Positions 27,004-34,165 of a stretch of DNA of 64,000 nucleotides are shown here, piece after piece. The stretch's first letter is position 1. Every line of letters begins with the position of its first letter. The notes below the pieces were generated by a model that was given only the letters and a program-made list of their open reading frames with translations, made no database searches and was not told where the DNA came from. The DNA comes from Campylobacter estrildidarum (GTDB lineage Bacteria; Campylobacterota; Campylobacteria; Campylobacterales; Campylobacteraceae). Where the stretch lies: positions 1-64,000 of the forward strand of contig NZ_NXLZ01000007.1 of the NCBI RefSeq assembly GCF_005406205.1, in the 5' to 3' direction. The translations under genes and the position numbers were made by a program.

Positions 27004-27803
27004 GAATACTTTTCATTTTTATTTTTTTCTTTGAAAGTGTTTTTGCAATTTCTAGCTTAGAATTGGCTCAAAATTTAGTAAGCAATCCTGCTAAAAATTC
27101 TCAACTTAAACTTTTATTTTCAAATTCTTCCTATTTAGATAAAAACGGCAATTTAAATATTGCCCAAATTTCAAGAGTTTTAAAAACAAATTCTTTAATC
27201 ACACTTAATTTATCAACCCCTCAGACATTAAAATTAAATTTTAGATCTAAATCAGATGCTGTAATTTTTTTTAAGATTTTATCCGATGCACTTATGGATG
27301 CAGGATATGTTTATTTTATTCCTACAGAGTTAATTTTACATAACGAAAATATTGATTATACAGTCGAAGTTGAATCTCAATATGTTTTAGATCCTGGTAC
27401 TTTATATAATTTATTAAAAGAGAATTCAGTTTATATAAAAAATGTTAAACGAGTTGGAGTTTATGATTATCAATACGATTTAGATTTTGACAACGCGAAG
27501 CTTAATACAAATGTTAATATTTCTCTAAATTCTTTAGCGGTTTTAGAAAGACCGTTAAAAGATTATATTTTTAAAACCAAAGATGCTTCTAAATTAGTTA
27601 TAGATGCAAGCGATGCTGATTTTTGGTTTCCTAAGGTATTATTTTTAGATAAAAATCTTAATTTGATTAAAAGTGTAAAGAGTAATGAGAAAAATAATCA
27701 TTTTTCAGAATTTATTCCAAGTGGAACATGTTATGTTGTAGTAAGTGATATGTATAGTTTAGATAATATCCGTAGAGGCTTAAGGGTGTTTTTGAAAAAA
27801 TAA
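26997..27803 (+). CDS. Secreted protein of unknown function
   Basis: 268 residues. An N-terminal signal peptide (ILFIFIFFFESVFAISS, likely cleavage after FA) is followed by a soluble beta-rich domain with a recurrent Asn/Leu/Asp composition and no Cys in the first part. It is co-transcribed with the RodZ-like gene (7-base overlap, start ATGGTAAG) and precedes an aminotransferase by 10 bases. A cell-envelope role is suggested only by location. It corresponds to C. jejuni Cj0151c. Confidence 0.7.
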   Translation: MVRILFIFIFFFESVFAISSLELAQNLVSNPAKNSQLKLLFSNSSYLDKNGNLNIAQISRVLKTNSLITLNLSTPQTLKLNFRSKSDAVIFFKILSDALMDAGYVYFIPTELILHNENIDYTVEVESQYVLDPGTLYNLLKENSVYIKNVKRVGVYDYQYDLDFDNAKLNTNVNISLNSLAVLERPLKDYIFKTKDASKLVIDASDADFWFPKVLFLDKNLNLIKSVKSNEKNNHFSEFIPSGTCYVVVSDMYSLDNIRRGLRVFLKK

Positions 27804-27813
27804 AGGAAGAAAA

Positions 27814-29016
27814 ATGTTTGATGAAATTCGTTTTAACACCATAGAAAGACTACCTAATTATGTTTTTGCAGAAGTGAATACGCTTAAAATGAATGCAAGA
27901 CGCTTAGGAAAAGATATTATAGATTTTTCTATGGGAAACCCAGATGGAAAAACTCCGCAACATATTATTGATAAACTATGCGAAAGTGCCAATAAAGATA
28001 AAACTTCAGGATATTCTGCTTCAATTGGAATTTTTAAATTAAGACTAGCAATTTGTGATTGGTATAAAAGAAAATATAATGTCGATCTTGATCCTGAAAG
28101 CGAAGTTGTTGCAACTATGGGCTCAAAAGAAGGATTTGTTAATCTTGCTAGAGCGGTGATTAATCCAGGAGATGTAGCTATAGTGCCAACTCCTGCTTAT
28201 CCTATACATACTCAAGCTTTTATTATAGCTGGGGGCAATGTGGTTAAAATGCCTTTGATTTACAATGAAAAATTTGAATTGAATGAAGATAAATTCTTTG
28301 AAATTTTAAATATAACCTTACAAGAAAGTATTCCAAGACCTAAGTATTTGGTTGTCAATTTTCCACACAATCCTACAACAGTAACTTGTGAGAAAAGTTT
28401 TTATGAAAGATTGGTTAAAATAGCAAAGCAAGAAAGATTTTATATCATTTCAGATATTGCTTATGCTGATTTGACTTATAATTCTTACAAAACTCCTTCG
28501 ATTTTAGAAATTGATGGCGCTAAAGATGTGGCTGTAGAAACTTATACTCTTTCAAAATCTTACAATATGGCTGGTTGGAGAGTAGGATTTGTTGTAGGAA
28601 ATAAGCGTTTAATCAGTGCTTTGAAAAAAATTAAATCTTGGTTTGATTATGGGATGTATACTCCTATACAAGTAGCAGCAACCATTGCATTAAATTCTGA
28701 TCAAAGTTGTGTGGAAAATATAAGATTAAATTATGAAAAAAGAATGCAAGTTTTAATCGAATCTTTTTCCAATATAGGTTGGAATTTATTAAAACCTAAT
28801 GCAAGCATGTTTGTTTGGGCTAAGCTTCCACCTCAAAAAGCTCATTTAAAAAGCTTAGAATTTTCAAAACAACTTCTGCAAGAAGCTAATGTGGCCGTTA
28901 GTCCTGGAATTGGTTTTGGAGAAGCCGGAGATGATTATGTACGAATTGCCTTAATAGAAAATGAAAATCGCATACGCCAAGCTGCGCGCAATATTAAAAA
29001 TTATTTAAAAGAATAA
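27814..29016 (+). CDS. Class I/II PLP-dependent aminotransferase
   Basis: 400 residues. The PLP lysine lies in TLSKSYNMAGWRVGF. SGYSASIGIFKLR, NFPHNPTTVTC (Asn/Pro loop) and DIAYADL are the expected fold-type I motifs, and the C-terminal ALIENENRIRQAARNIK contains the substrate-binding Arg region. The closest family from motif style is the AlaT/DapL-type aminotransferases; the position before hom suggests amino-acid synthesis. The exact substrates are not readable. Confidence 0.85.
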   Translation: MFDEIRFNTIERLPNYVFAEVNTLKMNARRLGKDIIDFSMGNPDGKTPQHIIDKLCESANKDKTSGYSASIGIFKLRLAICDWYKRKYNVDLDPESEVVATMGSKEGFVNLARAVINPGDVAIVPTPAYPIHTQAFIIAGGNVVKMPLIYNEKFELNEDKFFEILNITLQESIPRPKYLVVNFPHNPTTVTCEKSFYERLVKIAKQERFYIISDIAYADLTYNSYKTPSILEIDGAKDVAVETYTLSKSYNMAGWRVGFVVGNKRLISALKKIKSWFDYGMYTPIQVAATIALNSDQSCVENIRLNYEKRMQVLIESFSNIGWNLLKPNASMFVWAKLPPQKAHLKSLEFSKQLLQEANVAVSPGIGFGEAGDDYVRIALIENENRIRQAARNIKNYLKE

Positions 29017-29020
29017 TCTT

Positions 29021-30271
29021 ATGAGAATTGCTATTTTAGGATATGGTGTTGTAGGAAGTGCCGTTGCTAAAGCTCTAATAGAAAATGATAAGATCATTCG
29101 TGCAAGATGTGGAGAAAATATAATTCCAGTTATAGCACTTGCAAGAAAAAATAAAAAAAATGCTTTAATTCCTATCACTACAAATATAGATGAAATTTTA
29201 CAAAGAGATGATATTGATGTTTTTGTGGAACTTATGGGAGGAATTGAAATACCTTTTCAAATAGTAAGTCAAATTCTCAAGAAAAAAAAGCCTGTAGTAA
29301 GTGCAAATAAAGCTATGCTTGCTTATTATCGATATGAGCTTGAAAATTTAGCAAAAAATTTAGCTTTTGGATATGAGGCAAGTGTTGGTGGCGGAATTCC
29401 TATTATAAAAATTTTAAAAGAAGGATTAAGTGCAAATAATATTTTAAGTATCAAAGGAATACTTAATGGCACAAGCAATTATATATTAAGTGCTATGAAT
29501 ACTAAAGGTATTCAATTTTATGATGCTTTAAAAACAGCACAAGAGCTTGGATATGCCGAAGCTGATCCAAGTTTTGATATAGAAGGACAAGATGCAGCAC
29601 ACAAGCTTTTGATTTTAGCAAGCATTGCTTATGGATTGCGTGCCAAACCTGAAGATATTTTAATAGAAGGAATTAGTGATATCACTTCAGAAGATATGTA
29701 TTTTGCAAAAGAATTTGATTTTACAATTAAACTTTTAGGAATTGCTAAAACTAAGAATTCAAAAGTAGAATTAAGAGTACACCCTACTATGATCAATAAA
29801 GATAAAATGATAGCGAAAGTAGATGGAGTAATGAACGCAGTGAGTATAACAGGAGATTTACTCGGAGAAAATCTTTATTATGGTGCTGGTGCTGGTGGTA
29901 TGACAACTGCTAGTGCAGTAATTTCTGATCTTATTGATATAGCAAGAAATGAATTTAAAGGTCCAATGTTAGGTTTTAGAAATGATTTTCAATTTGAACT
30001 TTTAAATAAAGATGAAATTTTTACAAAATATTATTTAAGGCTTAAGGTAGAAGATAAAGTTGGAGTTTTATCTAAGATTGCTCAGTTGATGAGTGAAAAT
30101 GGAATTTCAATTGATAGTTTTTTACAAAAGCCAAAACAAGATGAAATTCATAGCACTTTATTTTTTACAACTCATAGCACTTTTGAAAAAGATATTAAAA
30201 ATTTACTTTTAATTTTAGAAAAACAAGATTTTATCAAGGGCAAACCTTTTATGATGCGTATCGAAGAATAA
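29021..30271 (+). CDS. hom: Homoserine dehydrogenase
   Basis: 416 residues. The NAD(P)-binding loop is LGYGVVGSAVAKAL (residues 5-18), SANKAMLA and GILNGTSNYIL follow, GYAEADPSFDIEGQDAAHKL contains the catalytic Asp/Lys region, and an ACT regulatory domain (about 340-412) ends the protein. It reduces aspartate semialdehyde to homoserine for Thr and Met. The stop overlaps the next gene by one base (TAATG). Confidence 0.95.
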   Translation: MRIAILGYGVVGSAVAKALIENDKIIRARCGENIIPVIALARKNKKNALIPITTNIDEILQRDDIDVFVELMGGIEIPFQIVSQILKKKKPVVSANKAMLAYYRYELENLAKNLAFGYEASVGGGIPIIKILKEGLSANNILSIKGILNGTSNYILSAMNTKGIQFYDALKTAQELGYAEADPSFDIEGQDAAHKLLILASIAYGLRAKPEDILIEGISDITSEDMYFAKEFDFTIKLLGIAKTKNSKVELRVHPTMINKDKMIAKVDGVMNAVSITGDLLGENLYYGAGAGGMTTASAVISDLIDIARNEFKGPMLGFRNDFQFELLNKDEIFTKYYLRLKVEDKVGVLSKIAQLMSENGISIDSFLQKPKQDEIHSTLFFTTHSTFEKDIKNLLLILEKQDFIKGKPFMMRIEE

Positions 30272-30609
30272 TGGGATTAGTTTCATACTTAAGTGGAGTC
30301 ATAGGCGAAGATAAGGCTTGTGCCTTTTTAAAAAAAAGAAAATTTGAAATTTTAGAACGTAATTTTCATTCTAAATTTGGCGAAATTGACATTATCGCTC
30401 AAAAAGATGAAATATTGCATTTTATAGAGGTTAAATTTACTCAAGGAAATTATGAACTTACCGAACGTTTAAATTATAAAAAGTATAAAAAGATTTTAAA
30501 GACTATAGAGTTTTACAAGATTAAACAAGGAATTTTTTATGATTTTCAAGTTGATCTTATTTGTATTAAAGATGATATAGTAGAATTTTATGAAAATATT
30601 AGTTTTTAA
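30271..30609 (+). CDS. YraN-family (UPF0102) endonuclease-fold protein
   Basis: 112 residues. It has the PD-(D/E)XK-like core of UPF0102: GEDKACAFLKKR, RNFHSKFGEIDIIAQKDEILHFIEVK (Asp, Glu-x-Lys) and a C-terminal DLICI. Function is not established in the family; YraN has been connected with DNA processing. It is coupled to hom at TAATG. Confidence 0.85.
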   Translation: MGLVSYLSGVIGEDKACAFLKKRKFEILERNFHSKFGEIDIIAQKDEILHFIEVKFTQGNYELTERLNYKKYKKILKTIEFYKIKQGIFYDFQVDLICIKDDIVEFYENISF

Positions 30610-30631
30610 GCTAATATTTAAAAAAATAAAA

Positions 30632-30637
30632 TACAAT
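30632..30637 (+). promoter_or_regulatory. Candidate -10 box of trxA
   Basis: TACAAT (in AAAATACAATTAG), 25 bases before the trxA ATG, with the RBS GAAAGGA in between. Confidence 0.5.
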
Positions 30638-30662
30638 TAGACAAAATAACGAAAGGAATACA

Positions 30663-30977
30663 ATGGGAAAATATATAGAATTAACTTCAGAAAATTTTTC
30701 ACAAGCAAAAGAGGGTGTTGCTTTGGTTGATTTTTGGGCTCCTTGGTGTGGACCTTGCAGAATGCTTGCTCCGGTAATTGATGAACTTGCAAATGACTTT
30801 GATGGCAAGGCAAAAATTTGCAAAGTAAATACTGATGAACAAGGCGATTTGGCTGCCGAATTTGGAGTAAGATCTATTCCTACTTTAATATTTTTTAAAA
30901 ATGGAGAAGTTGTTGATCAGCTTGTAGGTGCTCAATCAAAACAGGCAATCACTGATAAACTTAATTCTCTACTTTAA
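30663..30977 (+). CDS. trxA: Thioredoxin
   Basis: 104 residues, standard Trx1 size. The active site WCGPC is at 28-32, in DFWAPWCGPCRM, with the cis-Pro in RSIPTLIFF. It is the cytoplasmic dithiol donor reduced by TrxB, encoded 124 bases downstream. A terminator follows directly, so trxA is probably separate from trxB. Confidence 0.97.
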   Translation: MGKYIELTSENFSQAKEGVALVDFWAPWCGPCRMLAPVIDELANDFDGKAKICKVNTDEQGDLAAEFGVRSIPTLIFFKNGEVVDQLVGAQSKQAITDKLNSLL

Positions 30978-30981
30978 TCTT

Positions 30982-31008
30982 AAAAAGCTAGTTATATACT
31001 AGCTTTTT
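30982..31008 (+). terminator. Rho-independent terminator of trxA
   Basis: An 11-bp inverted repeat (AAAAAGCTAGT at 30982-30992, ACTAGCTTTTT at 30998-31008) with a 5-base loop, ending in a T run, four bases after the trxA stop. Confidence 0.85.
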
Positions 31009-31101
31009 CTTCTTTAAATTTATACTAAATAATAATTTTTATTAACTGATATTAAGAAAAATTTTTATATTATGTGAAAAACAAAAAATAAGGAAAATAA
31101 T

Positions 31102-32040
31102 ATGTTAGATTTAGCAATCATAGGTGGAGGTCCTGCTGGACTTAGTGCAGGTCTTTACGCAACTCGCGGTGGTTTAAAGAATGTAGTTATGTTTGAAAAA
31201 GGTATGCCAGGAGGACAAATCACTTCAAGTTCTGAAATTGAAAATTATCCAGGTGTAGCACAAGTAATGGATGGAATGTCTTTTATGACTCCTTGGAATG
31301 AACAATGTATGCGTTTTGGGCTCAAACACGAAATGGTAGGCGTGGAGCAAATTTTACAAAATCATGATAAGACTTTTACTATTAAAATAGAAGGTGGAAA
31401 AACTCAAACAGCAAAAGCTGTAATCGTTTGCACAGGATCAGCTCCAAAAAGAGCGGGTTTTAAAGGAGAAGATGAATTTTTTGGAAAAGGTGTAAGCACA
31501 TGTGCAACTTGTGATGGATTTTTTTACAAAAATAAAGAAGTAGCAGTTTTAGGTGGTGGCGATACAGCCTTAGAAGAATCTTTATATCTTGCTAATATCT
31601 GCTCTAAAGTTTATCTTATCCATCGTAGGGATGAATTTAGAGCCGCTCCTTCAACGGTTGAAAAAGTTAAGAAAAATGAAAAAATTGAATTGATTACTAG
31701 TGCGAGTGTAGATGAGGTTTATGGCGATAAAATGGGAGTTAATGGAGTAAGAGTGAAATTAAAAGATGGAAGTATCAGGGATTTGAAAGTTCCAGGAATT
31801 TTTACTTTTGTTGGTTTAAATGTAAGAAATGAAATTTTAAAACAAGATAATGGTCAATTTTTATGTGCTATGGAAGAAGGCGGTCAAGTCAGCGTTGATC
31901 TTAAAATGCAAACAAGTATTTCAGGGCTTTTTGCTGCCGGAGATTTAAGAAAAGATGCTCCTAAGCAAGTCATTTGTGCTGCCGGAGATGGTGCTGTAGC
32001 TGCACTTAGTGCTATGGCTTATATAGAAAGTTTGCATTAG
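31102..32040 (+). CDS. trxB: Thioredoxin reductase
   Basis: 312 residues. FAD-binding [17 protein letters not shown] at 8-24, the redox pair C134-A-T-C137, the NADPH loop [13 protein letters not shown] and the C-terminal FAD motif [15 protein letters not shown] are all intact. It uses NADPH to reduce TrxA. It has its own promoter region after the trxA terminator and an RBS (AAGGAAAAT). Confidence 0.96.
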   Translation: MLDLAIIGGGPAGLSAGLYATRGGLKNVVMFEKGMPGGQITSSSEIENYPGVAQVMDGMSFMTPWNEQCMRFGLKHEMVGVEQILQNHDKTFTIKIEGGKTQTAKAVIVCTGSAPKRAGFKGEDEFFGKGVSTCATCDGFFYKNKEVAVLGGGDTALEESLYLANICSKVYLIHRRDEFRAAPSTVEKVKKNEKIELITSASVDEVYGDKMGVNGVRVKLKDGSIRDLKVPGIFTFVGLNVRNEILKQDNGQFLCAMEEGGQVSVDLKMQTSISGLFAAGDLRKDAPKQVICAAGDGAVAALSAMAYIESLH

Positions 32041-32047
32041 TATCTTT

Positions 32048-32070
32048 TAGGTTAGAACTTCTCTAACCTA
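32048..32070 (+). terminator. Possible terminator of trxB
   Basis: A 9-bp inverted repeat TAGGTTAGA/TCTAACCTA with a 5-base loop lies 8 bases after the trxB stop. The following T run is short (TTT), so termination may be partial. Confidence 0.55.
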
Positions 32071-32151
32071 TTTAAATGTGTAAATTTGTTTCTAAATGTA
32101 ACTTTTTCTTTTTTTAAAAAAACATTTTAAAAATTAAGTCAAAATTCATTT

Positions 32152-32170
32152 TATAATTTTTATCATTATT
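32152..32170 (+). promoter_or_regulatory. -10 box with overlapping Fur-box-like sequence upstream of the Cys-rich micro-protein
   Basis: TATAAT at 32152-32157 is a good -10 box. The 19 bases starting there match the Fur box (GATAATGATTATCATTATC orientation) at 15 of 19 positions by hand count. AT-rich genomes give chance matches, but the placement over the -10 box would suit iron-dependent repression. The start codon follows at 32208. Confidence 0.45.
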
Positions 32171-32207
32171 CATATATCAAAAATTTTAATAATAGAAAGG
32201 GTCAAAA

Positions 32208-32339
32208 ATGAAAAAAATTATCTCAGGCTTAACAATAATTACTTCATTATCTAGCGTTGCTTTAGCAAAAATCACTGTATCTCAACAATCTATAATTCAA
32301 CCGCAAAAAGATTGTTGCCACTATTTAGGAACTTGCTAA
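32208..32339 (+). CDS. Secreted Cys-rich micro-protein (43 residues)
   Basis: A 43-codon gene with an RBS (AAAGGGTC, then AAAAATG). It encodes a textbook signal peptide (MKK, hydrophobic ITIITSLSSVALA, probable cleavage after ALA at residue 20) and a mature peptide of about 23 residues with three Cys close to the end (DCCHYLGTC). The function is unknown. The free Cys/His cluster at the very C-terminus could bind metal or form disulphides in the periplasm. The stop overlaps the next start as TAATG. I do not recognise the family. Confidence 0.6.
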   Translation: MKKIISGLTIITSLSSVALAKITVSQQSIIQPQKDCCHYLGTC

Positions 32340-32557
32340 TGTTACTGAGTACACCATGTAGGGGAATAGTAGATACAAATTTTGAAAGCAAAAGAATAAA
32401 TATAACTTTATCTTTAAAATTTCAAGAAAAAAACGAAAAAGCAGAAGCTAAAGATAAGAAAAAAGAAGAAATTCGCTCACAAGATAAAGACGATAGTAAT
32501 TCTTTAAGTCCAAACTCTAAAAACAAAAAAGATAAACTTTTAGATATATCTGCTTAA
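32339..32557 (+). CDS. Small Lys/Glu/Asp-rich protein coupled to the micro-protein
   Basis: 72 residues from the ATG at 32339, which overlaps the preceding stop (TAATG); a TTG at 32312 is an alternative. The start MLLSTPCRGIVDTNFESKR has one Cys and no signal peptide. From about residue 28 it is a highly charged, probably disordered stretch (KFQEKNEKAEAKDKKKEE, then SQDKDDSNSLSPNSKNKKDK). If the two frames were joined by a -1 shift, the result would be a single secreted protein with four Cys, so this may be the second half of a broken or recoded gene. No family recognised. Confidence 0.5.
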   Translation: MLLSTPCRGIVDTNFESKRINITLSLKFQEKNEKAEAKDKKKEEIRSQDKDDSNSLSPNSKNKKDKLLDISA

Positions 32558-32580
32558 GGGTGTTTTTACACCCTATTTTT
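32557..32580 (+). terminator. Rho-independent terminator after the micro-protein pair
   Basis: A 7-bp stem AGGGTGT/ACACCCT with a 4-base loop and a T5 run at 32576-32580, starting on the last base of the stop codon. It closes the 32208-32557 transcription unit. Confidence 0.85.
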
Positions 32581-32725
32581 ATTAATTCCTAAGAAATTTC
32601 AAAATTTTTTATCCATTGCAGATACTTAAAATGATTTTATTTTTTTAACATCTTACTAATCGATTTAATAATTTTTTGCTTCTTTTTATATTTAATAATA
32701 GTTTTAAATTTCAGCTTGAATTAAT

Positions 32726-32734
32726 GGGGGGGGG
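32726..32734 (+). repeat. G9 tract abutting a -10 box (possible phase-variable promoter)
   Basis: Nine consecutive G. The base after the tract is the first T of TATAAT. In this AT-rich genome, such tracts are the classic contingency-locus signature. It lies outside any gene I can support, 33 bases upstream of the YqaE-like start. Confidence 0.9.
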
Positions 32735-32740
32735 TATAAT
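32735..32740 (+). promoter_or_regulatory. -10 box for the YqaE-like/lipoprotein pair
   Basis: TATAAT directly after the G9 tract, 27 bases before the ATG at 32767, with an RBS TTAAGGAG. Tract length changes would move all upstream promoter contacts relative to this box. Confidence 0.65.
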
Positions 32741-32766
32741 AGCATTTAATTTTTTAAGGAGAAAAA

Positions 32767-32970
32767 ATGAGGCTAATCATTTGTATTTTATTGCCTTGGC
32801 TAGGATTTTTTACTATAGGAAGACCTTTTGCAGCTATTATATGTCTTATCTTGCAAATTACTCTTATAGGCTGGTTACCTGCTATGATTTGGGCTGTGTA
32901 TGCTCTTAGTCAATACAAAACAGATCAAAAAATTGCAAAAATTTTAAAAGAACAAAATAGGGGGATTTAA
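32767..32970 (+). CDS. YqaE/Pmp3-like small membrane protein
   Basis: 67 residues with two hydrophobic helices (about 3-15 and 20-45) separated by GRPF, and a polar tail (YKTDQKIAKILKEQNRGI). The arrangement recalls YqaE/Pmp3 (UPF0057) or TM2-type small proteins; the identity is weak. The RBS is AAGGAG. The stop overlaps the next gene as TAATG. Confidence 0.6.
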   Translation: MRLIICILLPWLGFFTIGRPFAAIICLILQITLIGWLPAMIWAVYALSQYKTDQKIAKILKEQNRGI

Positions 32971-33293
32971 TGAAATATATTTTATATATTTTTCTAGTTT
33001 TTATTTTAGGTGCTTGTTATCAAAAAGGCTTAGAGGTTAATCAAGGTAAATTAAATTCTATTGTTATAGGCAAAAGCACACAAGAAGATGTGGAAAAAAT
33101 CATAGGCTATCCTGTAAGAAAAACAAGTTTGGGCAATAAAGAAGTATGGTATTATGACTTTACTAGAATTTCTTCATTTCCTGGATTTGATAAAGACGAA
33201 AGCACAGTTTTTGAATTTAACAAAAAAGGTGTGGTGGTCAAGAAATATAAAACTACAGGTTCTGGAAATTCAAATCCTTTATTAGGTAGATAA
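32970..33293 (+). CDS. SmpA/OmlA (BamE-like) lipoprotein
   Basis: 107 residues. The lipobox is FILGACYQKG (Cys16). The mature part has the BamE-fold pattern: LNSIVIGKSTQEDVEKIIGYPVRKTSLGNKEVWYYDF, then VFEFNKKGVVVKKY. BamE-like domains bind partners in outer-membrane assembly or inhibit other proteins. Its small-membrane-protein partner and accessory location suggest it is not the housekeeping BamE. It is coupled to 32767-32970. Confidence 0.7.
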   Translation: MKYILYIFLVFILGACYQKGLEVNQGKLNSIVIGKSTQEDVEKIIGYPVRKTSLGNKEVWYYDFTRISSFPGFDKDESTVFEFNKKGVVVKKYKTTGSGNSNPLLGR

Positions 33294-33298
33294 AATAA

Positions 33299-33553
33299 AC
33301 AAAACCTTCTAAAGAAAATCAAAATGTAATCCCTTTAAATGAAAGAGGATTTACTACAAAAGAAGAATTTAGAAAGAGAAGCGATCTTTACTCTAAAAGT
33401 AAAAAGGTTTTTATAGAAAAGGAAGAAATTGTCAATAAAAACAATAAATTATTTAGAGTAAAGACCCAAACATCAATCAGTCCTGATGGAGAAGAAGAAA
33501 TCATCAAGACTGAAACATACCAAATTACTAGACAAAGGAAAGAAAATGAAAAA
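33299..33553 (+). pseudogene. Headless open frame, probable gene remnant
   Basis: 85 codons open in the same frame as the following lipoprotein, with no ATG or plausible start. The reading has normal protein character (NERGFTTKEEFRKRSDLY, TSISPDGEEEIIKTETY). It could be the C-terminal part of a gene whose beginning was lost, with the preceding lipoprotein unit inserted upstream. The function is unknown. Confidence 0.4.
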
Positions 33554-33940
33554 ATGTTATTTGCAATAGTTGCAGTATTTTTTATTGCTTGTGGAAATGG
33601 AGATAAACTTGTTAAATTTGAATACGAAAAAGGAGACAATAAGGAATTATTTGAAAAAGCAAGTAATCTTGTTAAAGAAAAATATCCTGATTATAATCTT
33701 TATTCTTTTAAATCGCTTAAAACAATGAAAAGTATTGAAAATGCAAAAGAATTATATGATCGTTGGCAACAGATAGATGCTATGGGTTCTATTTTTGGTA
33801 GTAAATCTTCAAGTTATATAAAAAATATTTTACTAGAAAAAAATGGAGAGTATAAATTAATAAGAATAAGTTGTTATGATGCAAGACATACTTCATTAAA
33901 ACGTATAGACTGCGAAATAGATGAATTAAAAATGAAATAA
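33554..33940 (+). CDS. Putative lipoprotein of unknown function, start disturbed
   Basis: 128 residues from the ATG at 33554. It has a short hydrophobic leader with a lipobox (AVFFIACGNGD, Cys12 by this start). The remainder is soluble and Lys/Tyr-rich with two further Cys (ISCYDARHTSLKRIDCEID). An ATG at 33546 has the better RBS spacing (AAAGGAAAGAAAATG), but the A6 run between the two ATGs puts it out of frame; A7 would give MKKMLFAIV, a normal lipoprotein start. So the gene may be weakened or switched by A-run length. Confidence 0.55.
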   Translation: MLFAIVAVFFIACGNGDKLVKFEYEKGDNKELFEKASNLVKEKYPDYNLYSFKSLKTMKSIENAKELYDRWQQIDAMGSIFGSKSSSYIKNILLEKNGEYKLIRISCYDARHTSLKRIDCEIDELKMK

Positions 33941-33964
33941 TAGTCTATAAAAAGAAAGAAAAAA

Positions 33965-34165
33965 ATGGACGAAGTAAAATTATCTTCAAACTGGATAGAT
34001 AGTATAAGTTATACAATAGAAAATGCAGTATCTCCTATGTTTCAAAAAATGTTTCAAGGCGTTCATAACGCCTTGTTTAGTGGAATGGGAGCTAGTATTT
34101 TTGCAATCTATTGTATTATATGGCTTTTAAAACAAACGCAAAAATTAATTTTTAATGAAAGTTAA
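33965..34165 (+). CDS. Truncated TrbL/VirB6-like membrane segment (?)
   Basis: 66 residues. An amphipathic start (NWIDSISYTIENAVSPMFQKMFQGVHNALFS) precedes a single membrane helix (MGASIFAIYCIIWLL) and then a stop. This looks like the first part of the polytopic TrbL/VirB6 component of conjugative type IV secretion systems, cut short. The evidence is pattern resemblance only. The 3' end overlaps the converging transporter by 14 bases. Confidence 0.35.
   Translation: MDEVKLSSNWIDSISYTIENAVSPMFQKMFQGVHNALFSGMGASIFAIYCIIWLLKQTQKLIFNES

Noticed and set aside
32676-32909. 77-residue frame starting upstream of the G9 tract
   Set aside because: It runs through the G tract and -10 box and reads the YqaE-like gene out of frame.
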